A stretch of 64,000 nucleotides of DNA, from assembly GCA_017480445.1 (NCBI GenBank), contig JAFVAO010000069.1, positions 1-64,000 of the forward strand. Reading direction: 5' to 3'. Shown piece by piece: positions 41,415 to 48,802 of this stretch; position 1 is the first letter of the stretch, and the number at the start of each line of letters is the position of its first letter. The stretch is from Lachnospiraceae bacterium. Its GTDB lineage: Bacteria; Bacillota; Clostridia; Lachnospirales; Lachnospiraceae. The position numbers and the translations under genes were made by a program. The notes below the pieces were generated by a model. That model was not told the DNA's origin and ran no database searches. It was given only the letters and a program-made list of their open reading frames with translations.

Positions 41415-41438
41415 ACGATCAAATGAGGAGCGCCGGAT

Positions 41439-42374
41439 ATGAAGGGTTTATCACTGGCGGACAAATGCATTATAACATGGATCTTCATGATCGGTTTGGC
41501 CGAGACCGGACACCTGCTTATGGTGTTTGGGAACCGGCCTTTTTCGGATGCAGTGGTATTTTTTGCGGCGGGGATCTGTATCGGGGGATGTGCCTGCGGA
41601 ATCCGGTGGTGGAAGAAGCGGCGCGGCCGGGAAACCGGCAAGGGCGCGCGGCGCAGAGCGAAGCCCGCAAAGGGCGACAGCGGAATCACTGCCGTTTATG
41701 CCGCAGTATTTTTAGTGTTTGTTCTGCTTTTTTTGTTTCAAATCATGACGATTTGGTCACAGGATCATACAGACAGGGGCGGGGATCAGACCATCGAGAC
41801 GGTGGAAAGTATTCTGGAGACGGGCAGTGTCTATGCGGTGGACCCGTTGACGGGAAGCGCGTATACGGAGGGACTTCCGCTGCGTATCCGCATACTTGGT
41901 CTGCCTACGCTCTATGCGATCCTTTGTCGTCTTTTGGGGATATCGGCGTGGAAGCTTTTGACGAAGGTCGTGCCCACGGCGGTGCTGCTTTTGGGGTATA
42001 TGGCCTATTGGATACTGGCAAAGCAGCTTTTCCCGAACAGGCAGGAGCGGGAATGGCGGCTGCTGTTTCTGGCGATTGTGGCCGCATTGATTTGCTGCGG
42101 CAGTTACGCGTTCGGAATGGATGGATACGGTATTCTGTACTGCGGTTACCGGGGAACGACGATCCGCAGCGCGATTCTGCTGCCCTATACACTGGCACTG
42201 TGTCTGCAGCACCGGTGGAAACAAACGCTGCTTTGTCTGCTTGCGGAAGCGTGTATTGTTTGGACATTGTACGGGCTGGGCGCCTGTCTGCCGGTTGTGT
42301 GCGGTATGGGAGCGATCCGTCTGTGGCAGATTCGGCGAAGCGGTTCGCTGCACACCGTGGGAGAGGAGGGCTAG
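41439..42374 (+). CDS. Polytopic membrane protein, DUF6077-like N-terminal half
   Basis: A 311-residue membrane protein with about seven helices, one basic cytoplasmic loop (KKRRGRETGKGARRRAK) and a non-membrane segment after helix 3 (DHTDRGGDQTIETVESILETGSVYAVDPLTGSAY). That segment resembles the DUF6077 type of large membrane proteins found near glycan genes. Such proteins look like GT-C glycosyltransferases or polymerases, but the role is not established. The start has GAGGAG upstream. The next gene follows after 3 bases and may supply the other half. Confidence 0.6.
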   Translation: MKGLSLADKCIITWIFMIGLAETGHLLMVFGNRPFSDAVVFFAAGICIGGCACGIRWWKKRRGRETGKGARRRAKPAKGDSGITAVYAAVFLVFVLLFLFQIMTIWSQDHTDRGGDQTIETVESILETGSVYAVDPLTGSAYTEGLPLRIRILGLPTLYAILCRLLGISAWKLLTKVVPTAVLLLGYMAYWILAKQLFPNRQEREWRLLFLAIVAALICCGSYAFGMDGYGILYCGYRGTTIRSAILLPYTLALCLQHRWKQTLLCLLAEACIVWTLYGLGACLPVVCGMGAIRLWQIRRSGSLHTVGEEG

Positions 42375-42377
42375 CGT

Positions 42378-43286
42378 ATGTTGGATCGTCTGCATTTGGC
42401 GTGGCAGGGGCTGGCTGATTGGATTGACCGCGGTAAATTGCCGGCACTGCTGCTTGCGCTTTTGCTCTATCTGGTGTTTGGAAAAAAGCAGCGGGGACCG
42501 CAGGGACGCTTGATCTGGTATGGACTGGTGACGGTCATCCTGTGTATCTGTCCGGTGACGGCACTTCTGCTGATGCAGTATCAGACAGGATTTTATGATT
42601 ATATCTGGATCTGGAGTATTGTGCCGGTCACGGCACTGATTGCCTATGGCGGCGTGCGCTTTCTGGCGGACGAGCGAAAGGCGGGGACGGGATATCCGGC
42701 ATTGCTCCGCAATGGGTTTATGCTCTTGCTTGCAGTGGCGGTACTCGTGCTGAGCAGCGGCCTCGGCGCCGGCGCGTGGACGGAGCGGGTAAGCGCCGGC
42801 TCGGGTTCGGCGATCGGTGATGTGCATACGACGGATGCAACCGCACTTGCGCTGCAGGAGGCACTGGCCAGAGACCGCGCGCAGGAGGTGCTCGCGGCAG
42901 TAAAGGCTAATGCGTCGACAAACGATCAGATCTGTCTGTGGGCGCCGGCTGAGATACTGGAATATGTCCGGGCGCTGGACGGCAGCATCACGCTGCTGTA
43001 TGGCAGAAACATGTGGGATATCGCACTGAATGCCTATCGCTATGAGGTCTATCCGGCGGAGACGCAGCAGCTCTATCAGTGGATGGAAGGGCTTGCGGAC
43101 GGCACGGAGCAGGCGGTCGGGGAACAGCTTCCGGAGCAGCTTGATGCGGCGTCGCGTCTCGGCGTCAATTGTGTGATTCTGCCCCGGGAAACCGATGTGC
43201 AGGAGGTACTGGCAGACGGGACCTGGACGGCATCGGAGGTTTCGACGTATATTGTACTTATCAAAATGACAGGAGCGTCAGAATGA
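42378..43286 (+). CDS. Membrane protein with extracytoplasmic C-terminal domain, partner of the preceding gene
   Basis: A 302-residue protein with three or four N-terminal helices (to about 132), then a soluble domain of about 165 residues, probably outside the cell. The soluble part includes alternating hydrophobic strands and SRLGVNCVILPRETDVQEVL. No family is recognised with certainty. It may be the C-terminal half of a DUF6077-like protein split into two genes. The ATG at 42378 has GGAGGG upstream, and the stop overlaps the glycosyltransferase start (ATGA), so the three genes are coupled. Confidence 0.55.
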   Translation: MLDRLHLAWQGLADWIDRGKLPALLLALLLYLVFGKKQRGPQGRLIWYGLVTVILCICPVTALLLMQYQTGFYDYIWIWSIVPVTALIAYGGVRFLADERKAGTGYPALLRNGFMLLLAVAVLVLSSGLGAGAWTERVSAGSGSAIGDVHTTDATALALQEALARDRAQEVLAAVKANASTNDQICLWAPAEILEYVRALDGSITLLYGRNMWDIALNAYRYEVYPAETQQLYQWMEGLADGTEQAVGEQLPEQLDAASRLGVNCVILPRETDVQEVLADGTWTASEVSTYIVLIKMTGASE

Positions 43287-44041
43287 AGCGGGAAGTCAGT
43301 GTCATTATACCGGTCTATAATGTGCGCAACTACATCTTGGAGACGGTGGACTCAGTGCGCCGTCAGACCTACACGGACTGGGAGCTGGTGCTGGTGGAGG
43401 ACGGCAGTACGGACGGTACGGCGCAGCTTTTGCAGTCGTATCTGGAGCAGCTGCAGGATGAGCGGATCCGTCTGGTGGTGCTTGCGCAAAACGGCGGGGC
43501 TGCTGCGGCGCGCAATCGGGGCGTGGAGCTCTCCGAAGGGCGTTATGTGACGTATCTGGATGCGGACGACCTCTGGGAGCCACAGAAGCTGGAGCGGGAG
43601 CTTGCATTTATCCGCGAGAAGCAGGCGGGGTTTGTGTTCACCGGCTATGAATTTGCGGACGAGACGGGCAAGGGTCTGGGCAAGGTGGTGCATGTGCCGC
43701 AGACACTGCGGTATCGGCAGGCGCTGAAGAACACAACAATCTTTACTTCGACGGTGATGTTTGACACGACGATTGTGCCGAAGGCGCTTTTGCAGATGCC
43801 GCTTGTAAAGAGCGAGGATACGGCGCTGTGGTGGAAGGTGTTAAGGCAGGGCTACACGGCCTATGGACTGGATGAGAATCTGGTCAGATACCGCCGCGTG
43901 GGGAGAACGCTTTCATCCAATAAATTCAAGGCGATCCGCCGCATCTGGAACCTGTACCGCAACGTGGAGGGGTTGAGTCTGCCTGCGAGTGCGTGGAACT
44001 TTTGCTTTTGGGCTGTGCGCGCCGTGCTGCGCAGAGTATAA
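43283..44041 (+). CDS. Glycosyltransferase family 2
   Basis: A 252-residue cytoplasmic GT2 enzyme with the GT-A core: VSVIIPVYNVRNYILETVDSV at the start, VEDGSTDGT, NGGAAAARNRGVELSEG and the metal-binding LDADD. The C-terminal 90 residues cover an acceptor region with the conserved SEDTALWW. It should add a sugar from a nucleotide donor to a lipid-linked glycan. The ATG at 43283 has AGGAG 8 bases upstream. Confidence 0.9.
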   Translation: MKREVSVIIPVYNVRNYILETVDSVRRQTYTDWELVLVEDGSTDGTAQLLQSYLEQLQDERIRLVVLAQNGGAAAARNRGVELSEGRYVTYLDADDLWEPQKLERELAFIREKQAGFVFTGYEFADETGKGLGKVVHVPQTLRYRQALKNTTIFTSTVMFDTTIVPKALLQMPLVKSEDTALWWKVLRQGYTAYGLDENLVRYRRVGRTLSSNKFKAIRRIWNLYRNVEGLSLPASAWNFCFWAVRAVLRRV

Positions 44042-44187
44042 AAGAAAGCGGCGCATTTTTTAATATTTTTTGTTGTTTTCATTTAATTTATCTTAAGAAT
44101 CTGTTTTTCTATGTACCCACCGGACAAAATATGGTATACTAATCTGTAATGGTGCGCGGTATGACCGCGCATACCGGAGGGATAAAT

Positions 44188-45654
44188 TTGAAAACAAATA
44201 CCAATGCAAATAACTTAATTCGAATGGAGTCCTTTAAGCGACTGATCAATCTGGGCATGTCGGCGGGGTGTGTGGCCTTGGAGATTGCGATTTTCGCCTA
44301 TCACTGGCTGGTGCATTTCCAGTACAGTGTCGTGGAATCGCTGCGCAACTTCGGTTACAAGGGACATATCGTGGAGATTGCCTTTTACGGTTTGCTGTTG
44401 CTGTTTTTGACTGCCATGTACGGCGGTATGCGGCTGGGGTATCTGCGCAATGCGGAGCTGATTTTTTCCCAGCTGTTTGCCACGATTCTGGCGCTGATGT
44501 TTATCTATGTGGAGTTGTCCATCATGGCGCATCAGCCGTTTGTGCCAAAGGTATTCATCATGATGCTCACGGAGCAGACCATCGTGGTGATCGTTTACAC
44601 CAACATCGCAAACAAGCTGTACCGGAATATTTTCCCGCCGCGGAAGCTGCTGCTGATCCACGGCGAGCGCCCGATCGAGGATATTTACAACAAATTTGAG
44701 AGCAGAAGAGACAAATACCGCATCCAGAAGACGCTGTGCATCCGCGAGGGCGTGGAGCATATCTGTCAGGAGCTGTGGCGCTGTTATGAGAGCGGTGAGT
44801 GCAACGCGGTGGTGGTGTGGGATGTCTCCACGGCCGAGCGCAACCGGATTTTGAAATACTGTTACGCGCGCTCTATTCGGGTCTACATCATGCCGAAGAT
44901 CACGGACGTCATCCTCGGCGGGGCGGAGCAGCTGCATATTTTCGACTCGCCGCTGCTGCTGACCAGAGAGTACAGCTTGCGCATGGAGGAACGGTTCATC
45001 AAGCGCATGATCGATATTGTGTGCTCGCTGATCCTGCTGGTGGTGACTTCGCCGATCATGCTGGTGACAGCCATCGCGATCAAGCTGTACGACAAGGGAC
45101 CGGTGCTGTACAAGCAGGTGCGCTGCACGCGGGGGATGCGGGAATTTCAGATCATGAAATTCCGCAGCATGCGGACGGACGCGGAGAAGGACGGCGTGGC
45201 GAGGCTCGCGCAGAAGCATGACAACCGCATCACACCCATCGGCAATGTGATCCGCAAGTGCAGAATTGATGAGTTGCCGCAGTTGATTAACATTTTAAAG
45301 GGCGATATGTCCTTTATCGGTCCCAGGCCGGAGCGGCCGGAGATCATCAAACAATACGTGGAGCTGATGCCGGAGTTTGCATACCGCACCAAGGTGAAGG
45401 CGGGGCTGGCGGGCTTTGCGCAGGTATATGGCAAATACAACACCTCCCCCTACGATAAGCTGAAGCTGGATCTGATCTACATTGAGCACTATTCCGTCTG
45501 GCTTGACCTGAAGTTGATGCTGCTGACGCTGAAGGTGCTTTTCTGGCCGGACAGCACAGAGGGAGTGGAGAGCGAACAGATCACCGCACTCAAGCAGGAG
45601 GTAGGTCATGTGAACGCGCTGGAGGAAGAACACGTCGGCGCGCGGGATGCTTGA
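44188..45654 (+). CDS. Polyprenyl glycosylphosphotransferase (CpsE/WbaP-like), initiating sugar transferase
   Basis: A 488-residue membrane enzyme with four or five N-terminal helices, a cytoplasmic middle domain, another hydrophobic helix and a phosphoglycosyl transferase domain. Motifs in the last part are KRMIDIVCSLILLVV, FQIMKFRSMRTDAE, DELPQLINILKGDMSFIGPRP and GLAGFAQVYGKYN. It transfers a sugar phosphate to undecaprenyl phosphate to start repeat-unit synthesis. The start is probably the TTG at 44188, 6 bases after GGAGGG; an ATG at 44149 lacks a site. A TATACT with TGG extension at 44135-44140 is the likely promoter. It opens the main polysaccharide operon. Confidence 0.9.
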   Translation: MKTNTNANNLIRMESFKRLINLGMSAGCVALEIAIFAYHWLVHFQYSVVESLRNFGYKGHIVEIAFYGLLLLFLTAMYGGMRLGYLRNAELIFSQLFATILALMFIYVELSIMAHQPFVPKVFIMMLTEQTIVVIVYTNIANKLYRNIFPPRKLLLIHGERPIEDIYNKFESRRDKYRIQKTLCIREGVEHICQELWRCYESGECNAVVVWDVSTAERNRILKYCYARSIRVYIMPKITDVILGGAEQLHIFDSPLLLTREYSLRMEERFIKRMIDIVCSLILLVVTSPIMLVTAIAIKLYDKGPVLYKQVRCTRGMREFQIMKFRSMRTDAEKDGVARLAQKHDNRITPIGNVIRKCRIDELPQLINILKGDMSFIGPRPERPEIIKQYVELMPEFAYRTKVKAGLAGFAQVYGKYNTSPYDKLKLDLIYIEHYSVWLDLKLMLLTLKVLFWPDSTEGVESEQITALKQEVGHVNALEEEHVGARDA

Positions 45655-45685
45655 CGAGAGACAAACAGCAGGAGAGGATGCAGAT

Positions 45686-46825
45686 ATGTGGGAAGGGTAT
45701 TACCCGTCGGAACCGTTTGATCTGCGGCTGACCGTGCTTCGGTTGGTGCGCAATCTGTGGTGGATCATACTGTTGACGCTGCTGGGCACGCTGGTGTTCG
45801 GCGGCGGATATTATCTGAAATATGTAGTGTTCGGCGAGGCACCGGACTTTGCGCAGACGGTGACATGCAAGATCGAATATACGGATCTGCCCACCAAATC
45901 CGGAGATTACTACATCAACGAAATGACCTGGAACACCTATGTGGTGACGGATGAGTTTGTCGGGATGGTGAAGCAAAGCCTCGCGCGGTTTGATGCGCAG
46001 GTTGCGGGCGGAGCGTATGCGACAACAGCGGCGTGGTGGGACACTAACCGCGCCGATGCGGAGACGGTGGCCACTGAACAGTCGATCGTGTCCGTGAAGG
46101 TGGCTTCGGATGTGCAGGTGCCGTCCTTTACCGTGCGCACGCCGAATCAGACCGTGACGGAGACACTTGCGCAGGCGGTGGCGGATGCGGTCACGGGAGA
46201 GTTTGCCGACAGTCTGCCGGAGGTGGCGTCAATCCGTGTGATTGATGTGACGCAGGCGCAGCTTGTCAAGGCGGATGTTCGGCCCGGGCGGGCGTTTGTG
46301 CTTAGCGCGGTGCTTTCCGGATTTTTGGTCTTGATTTTTTACCTGCTTTGGGAGATCGGAGCGGACAGCATCTGGCTGCCGGTTACGCTTGCAAGGCGTT
46401 ATGGATTGCCTGTGGCGGGAACGATTCGCAGCGCGCAGCTGCGGGAAAATATGAGATATCTGCTGCAGGGCAAACAGCGTGTGGCGGTGTGTGCGATCCG
46501 GGAGGAGATGGATCCCGCGGGGGTCATTGCCTCGTTAAAAGAGGTGCTGCAGGAGGATGCTGCAGGCGGCGAAGCAGACGAGGAGTTGGCGAAAGACTGG
46601 ATCGCGGTGCCCTCGCCGGACTTGAGCCCGGAGACTGTGCGTGCGATCCGGCAGGCGGAAGGACTGCTGCTGGTGGTGCCGGCGGGCATGCATGTGGGCA
46701 AGATGCTGGAGCAGGTGCTGGATTTCTACAGGACTCAGGAGATTACCGTGACAGCTGCGCTTCTGTGGGATGCGGACGAGGCGCTGATCAGAGGCTATTA
46801 TCTGTTGCCCGGCGGCAGACAGTGA
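45686..46825 (+). CDS. Chain-length determinant (Wzz-like) protein with degenerate kinase-like tail
   Basis: A 379-residue protein. One membrane helix at about 29-52 is followed by an extracytoplasmic domain of about 155 residues and a second helix (about 208-232), the Wzz/co-polymerase layout. The cytoplasmic C terminus follows the outline of a BY-kinase/CpsD domain (LPVAGTIRSAQLRENMRYLLQGK, then VAVCAIREEMDPAGVI, later ADE..LLLVVPAG). The P-loop GEGKT is absent and so is the tyrosine cluster, so it is probably inactive as a kinase. The ATG at 45686 has GGAGAGG upstream; an ATG at 45647 is also in frame. Confidence 0.7.
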   Translation: MWEGYYPSEPFDLRLTVLRLVRNLWWIILLTLLGTLVFGGGYYLKYVVFGEAPDFAQTVTCKIEYTDLPTKSGDYYINEMTWNTYVVTDEFVGMVKQSLARFDAQVAGGAYATTAAWWDTNRADAETVATEQSIVSVKVASDVQVPSFTVRTPNQTVTETLAQAVADAVTGEFADSLPEVASIRVIDVTQAQLVKADVRPGRAFVLSAVLSGFLVLIFYLLWEIGADSIWLPVTLARRYGLPVAGTIRSAQLRENMRYLLQGKQRVAVCAIREEMDPAGVIASLKEVLQEDAAGGEADEELAKDWIAVPSPDLSPETVRAIRQAEGLLLVVPAGMHVGKMLEQVLDFYRTQEITVTAALLWDADEALIRGYYLLPGGRQ

Positions 46826-46864
46826 AAAATGAATGAGACAGACGAAAGGGTGGAGACAGTCCCT

Positions 46865-47662
46865 ATGAGCGTAGAGGTTTTGGCTTCGGTGATGAATCAG
46901 GATATGCACGCTCTGGCGGAGCGGATGCAGTTGGATTCTGACGCAGTGATTATCAATCAGTGCGATCACTTGGCATCCGCAGAAATGGACTATAAGGGAC
47001 ATCGGATCCGCTTTTTCTCGTTTCCCGAGAGAGGGATCGGCAGGAGCCGGAACGAGGCAATTGACAGGGCGGATGGTGACATCTGCCTTTTTTCTGATGA
47101 GGATATTGTGTATGAGGCAGGATATGCCCGGGCAATTGCAAAGGAATTTGCGGACAATCCCCGGGCGGATATGATCCTCTTTAACATCGCGGTGGAGGAG
47201 GAGAGAAGAACTTATCAGATCACAGAGCGGAAGCGGGTGCACTGGTATAACTGCGGCCGGTACGGGGCGGTGAGCTTTGCCATCCGCAGACGGGCTCTCG
47301 CGGAGTCCGGGGTGCGGTTCTCGCTCCTGTTCGGCGGCGGAGCGAGGTTCAGCAACGGCGAGGACAGTCTGTTTCTGAAGGAGTTTATGGACAAGGGATA
47401 CCGGGTCTATACCGCGCCGGTGCAGATCGGGCGGGAGACAGGCGGCGCGTCCAGCTGGTTTGCAGGGTACAATCAGAAATTTTTTTATGACAGAGGCGTT
47501 TTGTATCATTTTCTGTATGGCGTGATGGCGTTTCCGTTTGCCCTGCGGTTCCTGTTGGCACATAGAAAGCGCGTGTGCGCCAAGGTTCATGTAGGGCAGG
47601 CAGCTGCCTGGATGCGCGCGGGCATACGCGAGGGAAGGAAGGTGGCGCGGGATGGAGCGTAG
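46865..47662 (+). CDS. Glycosyltransferase family 2-like protein
   Basis: A 265-residue protein with a GT2-like N terminus (VEVLASVMNQDMHALAERM), the segment GIGRSRNEAIDRADGDICLFSDEDI carrying a modified metal-binding DED, and a C-terminal part with WFAGYNQKFFYDRG and a hydrophobic segment. It resembles family 2 proteins often found in EPS loci. The start at 46865 fits both the homologous N terminus and a GGTGGAG site; an ATG at 46829 would add 12 residues. It overlaps the EpsG-like gene by 11 bases. Confidence 0.7.
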   Translation: MSVEVLASVMNQDMHALAERMQLDSDAVIINQCDHLASAEMDYKGHRIRFFSFPERGIGRSRNEAIDRADGDICLFSDEDIVYEAGYARAIAKEFADNPRADMILFNIAVEEERRTYQITERKRVHWYNCGRYGAVSFAIRRRALAESGVRFSLLFGGGARFSNGEDSLFLKEFMDKGYRVYTAPVQIGRETGGASSWFAGYNQKFFYDRGVLYHFLYGVMAFPFALRFLLAHRKRVCAKVHVGQAAAWMRAGIREGRKVARDGA

Positions 47663-48776
47663 TGCATGGGTATATATCCTTCTGACCGCGGTGACGGTCC
47701 TCCTCGCCTGCTTTGTGCAGAGCTTCTGCGCGGTGGCCGTGGAGGACAAAGAGGCGGCCGCAAAGCGGTATACAAGCCGCAGCTTTGCCCGCAGCAGCGT
47801 GGCGGAATTTGCGTTGTTTTGTCTGCTCACGGGCGTGTCCGCGTGCCGCATCGCCGTCGGAAACGATTATTGGGTATACCGGTTTAATTTCCGCCTGATC
47901 GCGCAGGAACGCCATGTCTCCTCGGAGCTTGGCTTTAATTTGATCGTGAAGTGGATGCAGCAGCTGTTCGGCTATGACAATTATCTGCCCATCTTTGCGT
48001 TGTTTAGTCTGCTCACAGTGCTGTTTTTTGTGCGGGCGCTGCATGGGCAGGCAGTTCACTATGCGTTTTCGCTGTTTTTGCTCATGACGGGCGGCTATTA
48101 TTTTAACAGCCTCAATACGGTGCGCTATTATCTGGCGCTGGCGATCGCACTGTATGCCATGCAGTATGTGCTGCGGGAGGAGTACGGCAAATTTGTGCTG
48201 TGGATCCTGTTCGGCGCGATCTTCCACAAGTCGGTGCTGTTGGTGGTGCCGGTGTATCTGGTGGCACATATGCTGGCCAAAGTGCGGCTGAAGCCCTGGC
48301 ACTATGGCGTGGGGGCGGCGTTTTGCGCGAGCCTGTTCTTCGGGCAGCGCTTTTACCGCGAGATTGTGTTTTTCTTCTATCCCTATTATCGCAATTCGGC
48401 CTTTGACACCGGCAATATCTCCTGGGTCAATCTCCTGAAGTGTGTGGGGACACTGGGGATGTGTGCACTGTGTTACAAACGCAGTCTGCAGGACGATCCG
48501 CGGAAGCGGTTTTATTTTTTCTTAAATGTGATGGCACTGGTGGTGTACTTATGCGGGAGCTTTATCCCGGAGGTCTCCAGAGTGGGGTATTATCTGATCG
48601 TATCGCAGATTTTCCTGCTGCCGGAGCTGATCGGAGAGATGCCGGCGGGATGGCTGAAGAACTGCTGCCGCATCGGTGTGCTGGGCGCGTTTACTGTATA
48701 TTTTGCATTTCTGCTGCGGGGGATGTACGCCACGGACATCCGTCTGCTGCCGTATTTGAACTGGATTTTTAATTGA
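47652..48776 (+). CDS. EpsG family membrane protein, probable polysaccharide polymerase
   Basis: A 374-residue membrane protein with about ten helices. It fits the EpsG family: VGNDYWVYRFNF after the second helix, a later SLNTVRYYLALAIALYA and the FHKSVLL segment. EpsG-like proteins are thought to polymerise lipid-linked repeat units outside the membrane, like Wzy. It is embedded between glycosyltransferase genes with small overlaps or gaps. Confidence 0.85.
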   Translation: MERSAWVYILLTAVTVLLACFVQSFCAVAVEDKEAAAKRYTSRSFARSSVAEFALFCLLTGVSACRIAVGNDYWVYRFNFRLIAQERHVSSELGFNLIVKWMQQLFGYDNYLPIFALFSLLTVLFFVRALHGQAVHYAFSLFLLMTGGYYFNSLNTVRYYLALAIALYAMQYVLREEYGKFVLWILFGAIFHKSVLLVVPVYLVAHMLAKVRLKPWHYGVGAAFCASLFFGQRFYREIVFFFYPYYRNSAFDTGNISWVNLLKCVGTLGMCALCYKRSLQDDPRKRFYFFLNVMALVVYLCGSFIPEVSRVGYYLIVSQIFLLPELIGEMPAGWLKNCCRIGVLGAFTVYFAFLLRGMYATDIRLLPYLNWIFN

Positions 48777-48802
48777 TCCGATGATCATAACAGGAGGATT
48801 CC

